From CAVOOW01 sp963697675 (GTDB lineage Bacteria; Actinomycetota; Actinomycetes; JACCUZ01): DNA of 64,000 bases. The first letter of the stretch is position 1, and each line of letters begins with the position of its first letter. The position numbers and the translations under genes are program-made. The notes under the pieces are model-generated. The model was not told where the DNA came from and made no database searches. It saw only the letters and a list, made by a program, of their open reading frames with translations. Location of the stretch: contig CAVOOW010000006.1 of assembly GCA_963697675.1 (NCBI GenBank), forward strand, positions 1,488,001 through 1,552,000. Reading direction: 5' to 3'. Of this stretch, positions 17,585 to 26,256 are shown one piece after another.

Positions 17585-18721
17585 CTACCGCTGTGACACC
17601 GACATGCGCTGCGAGGTCTGGCCACCGTCCGTCCAGAGCGCCGCCAGCACCTCGTCGGGACCCGGCATGGCGGAGATCTCGGCGCCGAGCCGAGCGGCGG
17701 CGGTGCTGAACGACTGCTCGGTCAGCAGTCGGCCCGCGGCTGCGGCGACCGCCTCGGCGGTGACGTGGCCCGGTTCGAGCACCAGCCCGGAGCCGGTGCG
17801 GCGAACCGCATCGGCGTTCATGAACTGGTCGGCACCTTGCGGCAGGACGAGTTGGGGCAGGCCGTGCGCGAGTGCGCCGAACAAGATCCCCGCTCCACCG
17901 TGCGACACGACCAGCCGGCACCGAGGCAGCAGTAGGGCATGCGGCAGGTAGGGCGCGAGCAGCACGTTCGCCGGTTGAGGCCCGAACCGTTCAGGATCGG
18001 TCCCTGGTCCTGTTGTGACGACGAGGTCGATCGGCAGCCGTCGCAGCCCGGCGAGGGCGGCCTCGAACACCGTCGGCGCATCGTGGAAGACGGTGCCGAG
18101 CGTCAGGTGGACCATGCGTTCTCGACGTCGTGCCGTCAGGGTGTCGGGCAGTCGTTCTCCCGCGACGGGTAGGCCGGAAACCGGGCGGATCGCTCGGGTG
18201 TGCCGCCAGATCCGCTCCCCCTCCGGCTGCAGCGAGGGCGGGCAGACGTCGAGGTAGGTCTCGTCGCGCAGCGCGTCGCCGCCGGACACGCCCCATCGCT
18301 GGTGGAGCGCTTCGACGGTTGGGCCGAAGGCGTCCCAGATGCGGATCGGTGGCATCTGCCCGAGTCCGTGGACGACTCGGCGCGCGCCTGCAGCCGCGGC
18401 CGCGACCGGACCGGCGAGCTCGGTCTCCTCCGACACCACCAGGTCGGGCCGCCACTCGCCGGCGCGTGGGACGAGGTCGTGGGCTCGCCGCTCGGCCACG
18501 GTGAGGAAATACTCGATCCACGGCGTCGCCGAGCCGTTTCCACCTTCCTGGTGGGTGGCACCGACCGGCCACGCAGCAAGGCCATGTCGTTCGACGTGGG
18601 GCACCAGATCGGCACCCGTGGCGAAGACCGCCTCGTGACCGGACCGCTGGGCCGCCTGGGCAAGTGGCAACAGGGTGTTGACGTGCCCGTGCAGCGGACA
18701 GGCCGTGAACAGAACACGCAT
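17585..18721 (-). CDS. Macrolide-type UDP-glycosyltransferase (GT1)
   Basis: 378 residues with a GT-B fold. It begins MRVLFTACPLHGHVNTLLPLA with the acceptor-domain G-H-V-N motif. The C-terminal donor-site region is VVSHGGAGILFGALAHGLPQLVLPQGADQFMNA, the nucleotide-sugar signature of the MGT/UGT family. ATG 18721 is preceded by AGGAG at about 7 nt. A much longer upstream frame starting at 19015 has non-protein-like composition and was rejected. It would glycosylate a small hydrophobic molecule in the cytosol. No biosynthetic cluster adjoins it, so it may serve detoxification or a distant pathway. It stands alone between the hairpin/G-tract and a 400-base gap. Confidence 0.88.
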   Translation of the reverse strand: MRVLFTACPLHGHVNTLLPLAQAAQRSGHEAVFATGADLVPHVERHGLAAWPVGATHQEGGNGSATPWIEYFLTVAERRAHDLVPRAGEWRPDLVVSEETELAGPVAAAAAGARRVVHGLGQMPPIRIWDAFGPTVEALHQRWGVSGGDALRDETYLDVCPPSLQPEGERIWRHTRAIRPVSGLPVAGERLPDTLTARRRERMVHLTLGTVFHDAPTVFEAALAGLRRLPIDLVVTTGPGTDPERFGPQPANVLLAPYLPHALLLPRCRLVVSHGGAGILFGALAHGLPQLVLPQGADQFMNADAVRRTGSGLVLEPGHVTAEAVAAAAGRLLTEQSFSTAAARLGAEISAMPGPDEVLAALWTDGGQTSQRMSVSQR

Positions 18722-19122
18722 CCGGGTCTCCTGGGCTGGTGGGGCGATCGGGCCTACCTTCGATGCTCGCGGCCTTCGACGCCCAGCGAATCCGTGACGA
18801 CTGCCTATGTTTCGCCGCTGCGACCTCGCGCCGGCCTTGCAGCGCGACGCAGCAATCGACATGGGCTGCGAGACGGCAGGGGGTGGGCGGGAGGGACGGC
18901 GCGAGTCGGCCGCTGTAATGCGACCAGGGTCGCCGACGGTGCATGAGGTGGGAGAGCGCGCCTCTGTCTGGGTTTCGGAGCTACCCGAGTGATGCCCGAC
19001 GGAGACGAACAGCAACAGCTAGGCACGGCTCGAGCGGATCTCCCGCCCTGCATCCGGCACTGATGCAGGGCGGGGCAGTTCGGCCAGTGAATGCGCGACT
19101 GCCGCGCCGCCCCACGACCCGG
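18722..19122. other. Gene-poor interval upstream of the glycosyltransferase
   Basis: About 400 bases between two minus-strand genes. I see the glycosyltransferase Shine-Dalgarno at its left edge and a strong hairpin at 19042-19074, described separately. Open frames crossing it have unlikely composition. No RNA gene recognised. Confidence 0.5.
19042..19074 (-). terminator. Terminator-like hairpin after the dioxygenase gene
   Basis: Arms CCCGCCCTGCAT (19042-19053) and ATGCAGGGCGGG (19063-19074) pair perfectly over 12 bp with a 9-nt loop, about 50 bases past the dioxygenase stop at 19123. There is no U-tract, which is common for actinobacterial terminators. Confidence 0.55.
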
Positions 19123-20002
19123 TCAGGTCGGCTGAAGGACGAAGTCGTAGTGCGCCTCCACCCACGATTCGGTCGACTTACCACCGTCTGGCGTCGGCCC
19201 TGGCTCGCGCGCCACGAAGGGGACTACGAGCTCGGCCTTGGTCCCGAAGACCACGTCGCTGTCGAGGTATTCAGCACCTTGCTCGAAGAGGTGGGTGATG
19301 AGCGGCTCGTACTTCTGCGCTGTCACGAGAAAATGCACGTGCGCCGGGCGGAAGTGGCTGATGTCGGTGCGGCTGATCAGGTCACCGACCGGGCCGTCCA
19401 TCGGGATGGTGTATCCCTTCGGCGCGATGGTGCGCACGCAGTAGCTCCCGTCGTGGCGCGTCATGTACTTCGCGCGCAGCCGTGCCTCATCCACCTCGAG
19501 CTGGGCCTCGTAGGCACCGTCGGTGTCGGCCTGCCACACGTCGAGCAAGGCGCCGCCGACAGCGTGGCCGTCGATGTCACGGACGACCCCGTGGACGTAC
19601 AGCGGCTGTCCCGACAACGCCTTCCGACATGTCAGCGCCGAACTCGAGCTCGGGCGAGCCGTCGATGTGGAACGGGCCGAGGACGGTCGCCGGGGTCGCC
19701 CGCTGGTCGAACTGGTGGTTCATCTGCACGACGAGCATCGACAATCCGAGCACGTCTGAGCCGAGGATGAACTCCATCCGCTTGTCGTCGCTGATCTGCC
19801 CTGTCCGCGTGAGCCACTGCATCGCCGCGATCCATTCGGCCTCGGTGAGCCGGACCTCGCGGGCCAGCTCGTGCAGGTGGCGCACCAGGGCCGTCATGAT
19901 CTCGGCGAGCCGCGGCTCGTGGGCCGTGCCCCACCGGGCCACGGCGAGATCGGTGATGTTGGCTTCAGTCACGGGTTGCATGTGCTGCAGTGCCTCCTCC
20001 AT
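19123..20002 (-). CDS. Intradiol ring-cleavage dioxygenase (hydroxyquinol/catechol 1,2-dioxygenase type), one frameshift
   Basis: A non-heme Fe(III) enzyme that cleaves a catechol or hydroxyquinol ring between the hydroxyls, about 292 residues after correction. The N-terminal helical dimerisation domain (AEIMTALVRHLHELAREVRL) leads into DVLGLSMLVVQMN and VLGPFHI. The catalytic domain carries the Tyr/Tyr/His/His iron ligands in LYVHG, KGYTIP and HFRPAHVHFLV. An extra base near 19616-19620 breaks the frame between DMSEG and LSGQPLYVHG. The gene follows the MDR oxidoreductase by 23 bases in the same direction. Length and the ADMSEG context favour the hydroxyquinol branch. No maleylacetate reductase is in view. 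Confidence 0.88.
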
Positions 20003-20025
20003 GTAGAACGGACTGCTCCCTCACA

Positions 20026-21015
20026 TCAGACTCCCGGGACCAGGACGATGCGACCGGCGGCGCGACCGTCCACCTGTCGTGTCCACGCGGCAGTTGCGTC
20101 CGCCAGCGACACTGCCTCGTGGTCGACGGTGAGCCTGCCGGCCACCACCTCCTGAACGACGCGGATCAACGCGTCGTTTCGCTGCTGCGGATCCAGCTCG
20201 TTGTTCGTGTAGCCCAGCACCCGAAGCGACGAGCCGCGCAGCGTCGCCGAGTCGATGGTGGCCGTCGGGGCGGCAGCGCCGCCGATGTTCACGAGCCGGC
20301 CGTGCGGCTGCAGCACCCGCAGGGCTGCCGCGGCCGGGATGCCGAAGAGGGGATCGATCACGAGGTCGAGTGGTCCGTCACACTGCGCGCGGATCGCGTC
20401 CGCGACCTCGTCCACCTCGGCGGAGTCCTCGAGGTGTACGAGCGCGTCGGGGCCTGCGCGCGTCGCTCGTACCCGCGCTGCCTCTGACCGGGCTGCTGCG
20501 ACGACCCGCCGTGCCCCTGCCACGCGAGCGAGCTGCACAGCCGCCTGGCCGACGACCCCGCCGGCGCCGAGAACCAGGACCTGCTCCCCGGCGGCAAGCT
20601 CGCCACGCCACGTCAGCCCCATCCACGCCGCGACCGCGGACAACCCCAGTGCACCGACCAGCACCGGGTCCGCGCCGTCTGGCAGCAGCACGACGTCGCG
20701 TTCGTCCACGGCGACGGCCGCGCACATGCTGCCGTCACCGGGCTGCATCCCGGCCTGCGTGGCGAACCAGACCGACCTGCCGCCGATGATCGACGCAGTC
20801 CCCTGCTCGACCACGCCCACGCCCTGCACGCCCGGAACATAAGGCGTTCCGGGAACACCGAAGTAGGACTTCCCCGAGGCGCAGAGGACATCCAAGGGGG
20901 TGATCGGCGCCGCGGTCACGTTGATGGCGAGCTGGTTCCGGCCCGGTTGCGGCGGCCGCTCCCGGTCCACGACGTTCGGTGGCTGCCCCGGCGTCTCGAT
21001 GACGGCGGCTTGCAT
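20026..21015 (-). CDS. MDR-family NAD(P)H:quinone oxidoreductase-like enzyme
   Basis: 329 residues of the zinc-free medium-chain dehydrogenase/reductase type. The N-terminal GroES-like domain includes PLDVLCASGKSYFGVPGTPYVPGVQGVGVV. The nucleotide-binding motif is LVLGAGGVVGQAAVQLAR (G-x-G-x-x-G). No structural-zinc cysteine cluster is present. The start ATG 21015 has AGAGG upstream. The frame extends to 21066 but without better support. It is probably cotranscribed with the downstream ring-cleavage dioxygenase, suggesting reductive handling of a quinone or enone linked to aromatic breakdown. The exact substrate is unknown. Confidence 0.87.
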   Translation of the reverse strand: MQAAVIETPGQPPNVVDRERPPQPGRNQLAINVTAAPITPLDVLCASGKSYFGVPGTPYVPGVQGVGVVEQGTASIIGGRSVWFATQAGMQPGDGSMCAAVAVDERDVVLLPDGADPVLVGALGLSAVAAWMGLTWRGELAAGEQVLVLGAGGVVGQAAVQLARVAGARRVVAAARSEAARVRATRAGPDALVHLEDSAEVDEVADAIRAQCDGPLDLVIDPLFGIPAAAALRVLQPHGRLVNIGGAAAPTATIDSATLRGSSLRVLGYTNNELDPQQRNDALIRVVQEVVAGRLTVDHEAVSLADATAAWTRQVDGRAAGRIVLVPGV

Positions 21016-21126
21016 CAGGCGAACCTCTTTGCGTCTGGAATCACCGTTGCGGGGCGTCTGCTGCACCCCGTCCGGTCCGATGATGACACCAGGGCGCTGG
21101 TTGAACCTAGCCGCCGAGTGCGACCC

Positions 21127-21155
21127 TTGACAGGCCCAGTTGGTCGGCTCAGGAT
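21127..21155 (+). promoter_or_regulatory. Candidate housekeeping promoter of the amidohydrolase gene
   Basis: TTGACA (21127-21132), a 17-nt spacer and CAGGAT (21150-21155) match a sigma-70-like promoter, about 95 bases before the amidohydrolase start in the divergent gap between the oxidoreductase (21015) and the amidohydrolase (21251). Confidence 0.45.
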
Positions 21156-21250
21156 GACGCCCACTGGCCCGTGAGATCGCATGACGTGCGGCCGTGTCGG
21201 AGATGTCCGTCGAGCCAGATCAGACAGCCAACCTTTCGTCGAGGAGCGAC

Positions 21251-22717
21251 ATGAGCGCACCGACCGCATCCAGCACAGCCCAGCCGGAGCAGGGCCGTGG
21301 TGTGGTGTTCCGCGGCGGCACCGTCCTCACCATGGACGATCAGCGGTCGGTGCTCCACGAGGCTGATGTGCTCGTCGTGGGTGAGCAGATTGCTGCCGTC
21401 GGTCCCGCGCTCGACGTCCCTGAGGGGACCATCGAGATCGATGCCGCACGCGGGATCGTCATGCCCGGGATGATCGACACGCACCGTCACATGTGGCAGA
21501 CCGCGATGCGCGGATACGGCGCCGACTGGACCCTCACCCAGTACTTCGTCTGGTACTACCTCTCGTTCGGGAAGGTCTTCCGTCCCGAGGACATCTACGC
21601 CGGCAACCTGCTGTCCGGCATCGAGGCGCTCGACGCCGGGGTCACGACCACCGTCGACTGGTCGCACGGTCTGCAGACGATCGCGCACGCGGACGCAGCC
21701 GTTGACGCGCTCGAGGCTGTGCCCGGTCGCTTCGTCCTCGCCTACGGGAACATCCAGGCCGGTCCTTGGGAGTGGTCGACGAAGCCGGAGTTCAAGGACT
21801 TCGTCTCGCGTCGCATCACGAGCGGCGACGACATGCTGGGGTTCCAGATGGCTTTCGACGTGACGGGCGACCCCGAGTTCCCCGAGCGGGCCGCATTCGA
21901 GGTGGCCCGTGACCTGGGCGCGCCCGTCACGACGCACGCCGGCGTGTGGGGAGCGACCAGCGACGACGGCGTTCGTCTCATGCACGAGAACGGGTTCGCC
22001 ACACCCGGCAACATCTACGTCCACGCAACCTCGTTGGGGAGTGACTCCTACCAGCGCATCGCGGCAACCGGTGGCACGGTGTCCGTCTCGACCGAGAGCG
22101 AGCAAAGCTGCGGGCAGGGTTACCCGCCGAGCTGGGTGCTGCGCTCGCACGACATCCCGGTCTCGCTGTCGATGGACACGAGTGTCTGGATGAGCGGCGA
22201 CCTGTTCTCCGCGATGCGGTCGACCCTCGGCGCGGACCGCTCCCGCGAGCACCTCGAAGCGCATGCGAAAGGCAATACGGTCACCAACCACCACCTGCGC
22301 GCTGAGCACGTCGTCGGGTGGGCGACACGTGGTGGTGCGAAGGCTCTGGGACTCGACGACGTCGTCGGCAGCATCGAGGTCGGCAAGAAGGCCGACCTCG
22401 TGCTGATCAAGAACGACGACTCGCCCGCGATGTTTCCGTTGCTCAACCCCTATGGGCACGTCGTGTTCCAAGCACAGCGCGCCGACGTCGACACCGTCGT
22501 CGTCAACGGCCGCATCGTGAAGCGCGACCACCTTCTCGTCGACGTCGATCTGGAGCACGCTCGCCGCGCAGTCGAGTCGACCGTCGAGTACCTGCAGGCC
22601 CAGCTCGGGGCGGAAGAGTGGATCAAGGGCATGAACCCCGACGTCCCCGCGACAGAGCTCCTCGACAACCCGTACACGTACACCGAGTACAAGAGCGACG
22701 TCACCCACGGCGGTTAG
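21251..22717 (+). CDS. Amidohydrolase of the TRZ/ATZ (cytosine-deaminase-like) family
   Basis: A 488-residue metal-dependent hydrolase, likely a deaminase or dechlorinase of a nitrogen heterocycle. The N-terminal beta-sandwich (FRGGTVLTMDD) leads to the metal motif GMIDTHRHMWQ (HxH). Further ligand positions are THAGVW, VHATSLG and SLSMDTSVW (Asp). The C-terminal sandwich returns with GSIEVGKKADLVLI and VVVNGRIVKR. ATG 21251 is preceded by GAGGAG. The in-frame start at 21194 lacks a ribosome site. It is divergent from the quinone-oxidoreductase operon. The substrate cannot be read from sequence. Confidence 0.88.
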   Translation: MSAPTASSTAQPEQGRGVVFRGGTVLTMDDQRSVLHEADVLVVGEQIAAVGPALDVPEGTIEIDAARGIVMPGMIDTHRHMWQTAMRGYGADWTLTQYFVWYYLSFGKVFRPEDIYAGNLLSGIEALDAGVTTTVDWSHGLQTIAHADAAVDALEAVPGRFVLAYGNIQAGPWEWSTKPEFKDFVSRRITSGDDMLGFQMAFDVTGDPEFPERAAFEVARDLGAPVTTHAGVWGATSDDGVRLMHENGFATPGNIYVHATSLGSDSYQRIAATGGTVSVSTESEQSCGQGYPPSWVLRSHDIPVSLSMDTSVWMSGDLFSAMRSTLGADRSREHLEAHAKGNTVTNHHLRAEHVVGWATRGGAKALGLDDVVGSIEVGKKADLVLIKNDDSPAMFPLLNPYGHVVFQAQRADVDTVVVNGRIVKRDHLLVDVDLEHARRAVESTVEYLQAQLGAEEWIKGMNPDVPATELLDNPYTYTEYKSDVTHGG

Positions 22718-22778
22718 CGCCGCGCAAGCACGCCTTCGAAGCCTTCGGACCATTGGTGTCGCAGTGCCCTGTCCGTGA

Positions 22779-22793
22779 GGGACCTTTGGCCCC
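22779..22793. promoter_or_regulatory. DosR/DevR-like palindrome
   Basis: GGGACCTTTGGCCCC matches the core GGGAC-n4-GnCCC of mycobacterial DosR boxes. It lies 67 bases upstream of the start of the membrane protein at 22861, a plausible activator position. No dosR-type regulator is identifiable beside it. Confidence 0.35.
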
Positions 22794-22860
22794 TGTGGAC
22801 GGCCGGGTCTTACCCAAGACTCTGAAACAGGCTTCCACTAGAAAGAAGGACGTGTTTCTC

Positions 22861-23562
22861 ATGACTAAACGCCTGCAGACCCTTGGAGTGGTTCTGGCGC
22901 TGATCGGCCTCGGTTTCCTCGTCGGCGCAGGTGTGGCGTACTCGAAGGTGCAAGCCGGATACGACTCACTGAAAGCGCTCAGTGCCGCGCAGAACGTCGA
23001 GCTGACCTACAACGACAGCGGGCAGCTGGCCGACGACACCGGCTCGACGAAGGAAGCAGAGGCGATCATGTCCCTGCTCAAGGATGACTGGAAGTACCCG
23101 GTCGTCACCTCGGACCTCAACCCGAACGACCCGGTGGTCAACACCGCCTCTGAGTACATGTACCAGATGGCGACGATCACCTACCACACCATCACCCGCC
23201 CCCAGACGGTTGTCCTGCCGGAGGACGTCACGGCGGACTCGGGCAAGGTCTTCAAGGCCGGCAGCTACGACTTCAACCCGAACGGCAAGTACTGGACGGG
23301 CTACGACCGGTCGAACCCGATCGAGGCCATTGCCCGCGACCAGGCCTGGTCGGGCACTGCACACGGTCTGATCGCTGAGCTCGGCGTCGGCACCGTGACC
23401 CACTCCGCGCTCCAGCTGGGTCTGGCCATCGCGGCCATCCTCGGCGGCATCGGAGCAACGATCATCCTCGCCGGTCTCGGTCTGGTCTGGGCCGCCCGGG
23501 CCAAGAAGGAGCAGTTCGCGGGAACAGTCACCACACCGACCGCTGAACCAGTCGCGGTGTGA
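22861..23562 (+). CDS. Two-TM membrane protein of unknown function
   Basis: 233 residues. An N-terminal helix (LGVVLALIGLGFLVGAGVAY, about 8-27) and a C-terminal helix (LGLAIAAILGGIGATIILAGLGLVW, about 180-205) enclose an extracytoplasmic domain of about 150 residues (YNDSGQLADDTG through YDFNPNGKYWTGYD), followed by a short cytoplasmic tail with KKEQF. No enzyme motif is seen. The start ATG 22861 follows AAGGA. It lies downstream of a DosR-like box and ends before a strong terminator, so it is probably a single-gene unit. Such N- and C-anchored proteins recur in actinobacteria as hypotheticals. I cannot assign a role. Confidence 0.75.
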   Translation: MTKRLQTLGVVLALIGLGFLVGAGVAYSKVQAGYDSLKALSAAQNVELTYNDSGQLADDTGSTKEAEAIMSLLKDDWKYPVVTSDLNPNDPVVNTASEYMYQMATITYHTITRPQTVVLPEDVTADSGKVFKAGSYDFNPNGKYWTGYDRSNPIEAIARDQAWSGTAHGLIAELGVGTVTHSALQLGLAIAAILGGIGATIILAGLGLVWAARAKKEQFAGTVTTPTAEPVAV

Positions 23563-23591
23563 ACGACGATCATGTGACGGCATAGCGACAC

Positions 23592-23625
23592 CAGTGCGGG
23601 GCGACCTTCGGGTCGCCCCGCACTG
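23592..23625 (+). terminator. Intrinsic terminator with UUCG tetraloop
   Basis: A perfect 15-bp stem (CAGTGCGGGGCGACC and its complement) closed by TTCG, 30 bases after the membrane-protein stop and ahead of lon. An extra-stable tetraloop with a weak T-rich tail. Confidence 0.8.
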
Positions 23626-23709
23626 TTCACGCTCACGGCTGAACAGCGCAGTCGGCGGGATGGGCTCGAGGGATGCCAGCGTTATGGGGTGATCACCTGA
23701 GGAGACATA

Positions 23710-26036
23710 ATGCCGCAAACCTTTGATTTACCCGTTTTGCCCCTGGCCGATGAGGTCGTCCTGCCCGGCATGGTGGCCCCGATCAGCCTCGACCCCGAAG
23801 CCCAGGCCGCGGTCGACGCGGCCCAGTCGGCGGCGGACTCGCGGCTGCTCCTCGTGCCCGAGGGTCGAGGGTGCCTACGGCACCCACGGCCTGCTCGCGG
23901 TGATCGAGCAGGTCGGCCGCCTGCCCGAACGGAGAGCCCGCCGCCGTCGTCCGCGGCCTGCAACGCGCCAGGATCGGTACCGGGGTGTCCGGCGCCGGTG
24001 CTGCGCTCTGGGTGCAGGCCACGCCGATCGACGACACGCCCGCCACCGACCACACACGCGAGCTGGCCGCGTCGTACAAGGCAGTGGTCGTGACGATCCT
24101 GCAGCAGCGTGGCGCATGGCAGGTCGTCGACAACGTGCAGCGGATGTCCGACCCGTCCCTGCTCAGCGACACCGCCGGCTATGCGCCGTACCTCGACCTG
24201 GAGCAGAAGCTGTGGCTGCTCGGCAATCCCGACGTGGACGAGCGGCTGGAGAAGCTGATCGAGTGGGGCCGCAACCACCTGGCCGAGCTCGAGGTGTCCG
24301 ACCGGATCCGCGACGACGTCCGCGAGGGCATGGAGAAGAGCCAGCGGGAGTTCCTGCTGCGCCAGCAGCTCGCCGCGATCCGCAAGGAGCTCGGCGAGGA
24401 CGAGCCGGACGGCGCCGACGACTACCGCGCCCGGGTCGAGAAGGCCGACCTGCCCGACAAGGTCCGCGAGGCAGCGCTTCGCGAGGTCGGCAAGCTCGAG
24501 CGAGGCAGCGACCAGAGCCCGGAGGCCGGCTGGATCCGCACCTGGCTCGACACGGTGCTCGAGCTGCCCTGGTCGACGCGGACCACGGACAGCACCGACG
24601 TCGCCGCGGCGCGCGCCGTCCTCGACGCCGACCACGAGGGTCTCGACGACGTCAAGGACCGGATCGTGGAGCACCTGGCCGTGCGTGCACGCCGCGCCGA
24701 ACGCGGCCTGGAGGTCGTCGGTGGTCGTGGCAGCGGAGCCGTGCTCGCGCTGGTCGGTCCGCCCGGCGTCGGCAAGACGTCGTTGGGCGAGTCGGTCGCC
24801 CGCGCGCTCGGGCGCAACTTCGTCCGGGTGTCGCTCGGCGGCGTGCGTGACGAGGCGGAGATCCGCGGTCACCGGCGCACCTATGTCGGCGCGCTGCCCG
24901 GCCGCATCGTCCGCGCGATCCGCGAGGCCGGATCGATGAACCCGGTCGTGCTGCTCGACGAGGTCGACAAGCTCGGCACGGACTTCCGGGGTGACCCGGC
25001 GAGTGCGCTGCTCGAGGTGCTCGACCCGGCGCAGAACCACACGTTCCGCGACCACTACCTCGAGCTCGAGCTCGACCTGTCCGACGTGCTGTTCCTCGCC
25101 ACGGCGAACGTCGCCGAGACGATCCCGGACGCGTTGCTCGACCGGATGGAGGTCGTCCGGCTGGACGGCTACACCGAGGACGAGAAGGTCGCCATCGCCC
25201 GACACCACCTGCTGCCCCGGCAGCTGTCCCGCGCCGCGCTGGACGCGACCGAGGTCGTGGTCGACGACGACGCGCTGCGGCTGATCGCCGGCGAGCACAC
25301 GCGAGAGGCCGGCGTACGGCAGCTCGAGCGGGCCATCGCGCGCGTACTGCGCAAGGTGACGACGGCGCTGGCGGCCGACCCGACCGCGGCTCCTGTGCAG
25401 GTCACCGCTGACTCGCTCGTCGGCTACCTGGGCCGTCCTCGGTTCACCCCGGAGAGCGCCGAGCGCACCGCCGTACCTGGCGTCGCGACCGGTCTCGCGG
25501 TGACCGGTGCCGGTGGTGACGTGCTGTTCGTCGAGGCGACCGCGATGCCTGGCAAGGCAAACCTGACGCTGACCGGACAGCTCGGCGACGTGATGAAGGA
25601 GTCGGCGCACATCGCGCTGTCCTACCTGAAGGCGCACGGGCGCGAGCTGGGCATCGACCCGGCCGACCTCGACCGGGCGCTGCACGTGCACGTGCCGGCG
25701 GGCGCCGTCCCGAAGGACGGCCCGTCGGCGGGGGTCACGATGGTGACGGCGCTCGCGTCGCTGGCCAGTGGCCGACCGGTCCGCTCCGACGTCGGCATGA
25801 CCGGTGAGGTCACGCTGAACGGCCGGGTGCTGCCGATCGGTGGCGTGAAGCAGAAGCTGCTCGCCGCGCACCGCGCCGGGCTGACGACGGTCTTCCTGCC
25901 GCAGCGCAACGAGCCCGACCTCGACGACGTACCCGAGGCGGTGCGGGAGCAGCTCGACGTCCGGCTGGTCGCCGATGTCGCAGATCTCGTACGGGAAGCG
26001 CTCACACCCGTGACGGAGGCCGCGGTGGCCGCCTAG
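23710..26036 (+). CDS. lon: ATP-dependent protease Lon, two frameshifts near the N-terminus
   Basis: A cytoplasmic quality-control AAA+ protease, about 774 residues after correction. The substrate-binding N-domain starts FDLPVLPLADEVVLPGMVAPI. The AAA module has Walker A GPPGVGKTSLG and Walker B VVLLDEVDKLG. The protease domain has the catalytic Ser in PKDGPSAGVTM and the Lys in GGVKQKLLAAHRAG. Two extra bases, near 23860-23864 and 23926-23927, put a 60-base stretch (VEGAYGTHGLLAVIEQ) in a third frame. With both removed the N-domain reads smoothly. Since two insertions fall so close together in a housekeeping gene, sequence error is likely. A 24-bp palindrome follows the stop. Confidence 0.94.
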
Positions 26037-26042
26037 CCCCGT

Positions 26043-26066
26043 CGACGGCGCGACGTCGCGCCGTCG
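26043..26066 (+). terminator. 24-bp perfect palindrome after lon
   Basis: CGACGGCGCGAC plus its exact complement, starting 7 bases after the lon stop. It can form a very GC-rich hairpin (with a 4-nt loop in RNA) and probably ends lon transcription. There is no U-tract. Confidence 0.55.
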
Positions 26067-26256
26067 CGCAGGTCGACGAGGCGTCGGCTCACTAGGATCC
26101 CAAGCGTTGGGTTCGAAATCCCTCCGGGCGCACGAACGCGAGCTCTCGCGACGTCGTGACACCCGTCTCGGGGTCTGATCCGTCGCGGGATGGCGGAGGA
26201 ACGAGTGGGATGAGCGAAGAAGCGACGACGTGACGCGCTCGCACAAGGAGACGGTG

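Noticed and set aside
18722..19015. N-terminal extension of the glycosyltransferase (start at 19015)
   Set aside because: The extra 98 residues are Arg/Ser/Pro-rich and unlike the family; ATG 18721 has a good ribosome site and the canonical N-terminus.
23860..23930. Programmed ribosomal frameshifting in lon
   Set aside because: Two shifts 65 bases apart with no slippery heptamer or downstream structure, in a family never known to use it; similar breaks occur in many unrelated genes here.
26105..26127. tRNA-like 3' end (GGGTTCGAAATCCC followed by CCGGGCGCA)
   Set aside because: The T-loop is one base too long, the stem pairs poorly, and no complementary acceptor or anticodon arm lies in the preceding 80 bases.
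23682..26246. 854-codon open frame on the minus strand
   Set aside because: It is the antisense shadow of lon; the plus strand has all Lon motifs.
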